DNA of 43,158 nt from Guillardia theta CCMP2712 (taxonomy: Eukaryota > Cryptophyceae > Pyrenomonadales > Geminigeraceae): positions 221,238 to 264,395 of the forward strand of contig NW_005434669.1 of assembly GCF_000315625.1 (NCBI RefSeq), in the 5' to 3' direction. The notes below the pieces were generated by a model that made no database searches, was not told the DNA's origin, and saw only the letters and a list, made by a program, of their open reading frames with translations. Below, in pieces: positions 42,795-43,158 of this stretch. The translations under genes and the position numbers were made by a program. Position 1 is the stretch's first letter. Every line of letters starts with the position of its first letter.

Positions 42795-43158
42795 ATGCAG
42801 CGAAGACGCGGGATGGAAGGGGATGGCGAAGGCGAGAGCAGGAAGAGCACAGGAAGTGAACACAACGATGTCGGCGACGATGATGACGATGATGAGGAGG
42901 AGGCAGACGAGGAGGTGAGCCTGACGCCTCTTGCTGGATGCTTCATTTTTCGCTGATCCACCTCGACAGGTCCACTTCGGCGCCATCATGGACGACAACG
43001 AGCACATCTGCGACCTCACTGCCTCCTGTACTCCCATTCTCCTGTCCTGTCCTGTCCTGTCTCCTCTTCTCTCCTCCTCTCCTCTCCTCTCCTCTCCTCT
43101 CCTCTCCTCTCCTCTCCCTCCCTCTCGTCTTCGTCTTCGTCTTCGTCTTCGTCTTCGT
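42795..43158 (+). CDS. Acidic protein, 5' end only (runs off the window)
   Basis: Exon 1 from Met 42795 (or 42774 in the same frame) to 42914 encodes a Gly/Glu-rich then polyacidic stretch (MQRRRGMEGDGEGES; DDDDDDEEEADEE). After a 55-nt intron, exon 2 starts at 42970 with VHFGAIMDDNEHICDLTAS and probably ends near 43028 at a gt donor. The remainder is a pyrimidine-rich, probably intronic microsatellite. Too little is present to name a family. It is divergent from the HEAT gene with only about 235 bp between start codons. Confidence 0.45.
43040..43158. repeat. Composite microsatellite at right edge
   Basis: Successive blocks of cctgt, ctctc/tctcc and tcttcg units reach the window end. It is pyrimidine-rich on the + strand, as in most introns here. 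Confidence 0.9.

Noticed and set aside
42648-43037. 129-codon minus-strand frame at the right end
   Set aside because: Antisense to the acidic-protein exons; Ser/Leu-rich shadow without motif.

Overview
The window is nuclear DNA of an intron-rich single-celled eukaryote, most likely a cryptophyte alga close to Guillardia theta. I infer this from four things. Nearly all genes are split by short GT-AG introns of roughly 40-60 nt. Mitochondrial F1Fo-ATPase genes sit beside a gene with a two-part secondary-plastid leader (signal peptide, cleavage site followed by Phe, transit region). There is a cysteine-rich gene of the EsV-1-7 type, a family known from brown algae, cryptophytes, some green algae and large viruses. 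Long low-complexity introns alternate with compact gene ends. No bacterial, viral or tRNA/rRNA gene was seen. Exon joins were worked out by hand from splice signals, reading phase and protein sense, so they are predictions.

Layout, left to right: the 3' end of a tRNase Z gene (+); a SAM methyltransferase with a histidine-rich insert (-); a membrane-anchored histidine acid phosphatase (+); a secretory-pathway TPR/J-domain protein ending in a cyanovirin-N-like half-domain (+); a PDZ-domain protein (-); a very large NRDE2 gene (+, about 8.5 kb) whose introns are full of microsatellites and which carries a B-box-like zinc finger; an EsV-1-7 cysteine-rich repeat gene (+); a many-exon polytopic membrane protein (+); mitochondrial ATP synthase OSCP (-) and, divergent from it, ATP synthase subunit d (+); a small plastid-targeted basic protein (-); a secreted coiled-coil protein with an unfamiliar 68-residue repeat (+); a type II membrane collagen-like protein (-); a long HEAT-repeat protein (-); and the 5' end of an acidic-protein gene (+) that runs off the right edge.

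Genes are mostly packed as convergent pairs with very short gaps (42 bp at 7303-7344, 52 bp at 35583-35634) and divergent pairs that share an intergenic region. Two of these divergent regions (28.7-30.5 kb and 32.5-33.3 kb) contain AT-rich islands with G-quadruplex-like runs and a hairpin. Functionally the genes are mostly housekeeping: tRNA 3' processing, nuclear RNA surveillance, ER folding, mitochondrial ATP synthesis and perhaps plastid translation. Among them are several lineage-specific extracellular or membrane proteins (collagen-like, EsV-1-7, GW/FSNFN-repeat). The strongest candidates for novelty are the TPR-J-CVNH fusion, the B-box inserted in NRDE2, the EsV-1-7 gene with introns inside its Cys pairs, and the FSNFN-repeat protein.
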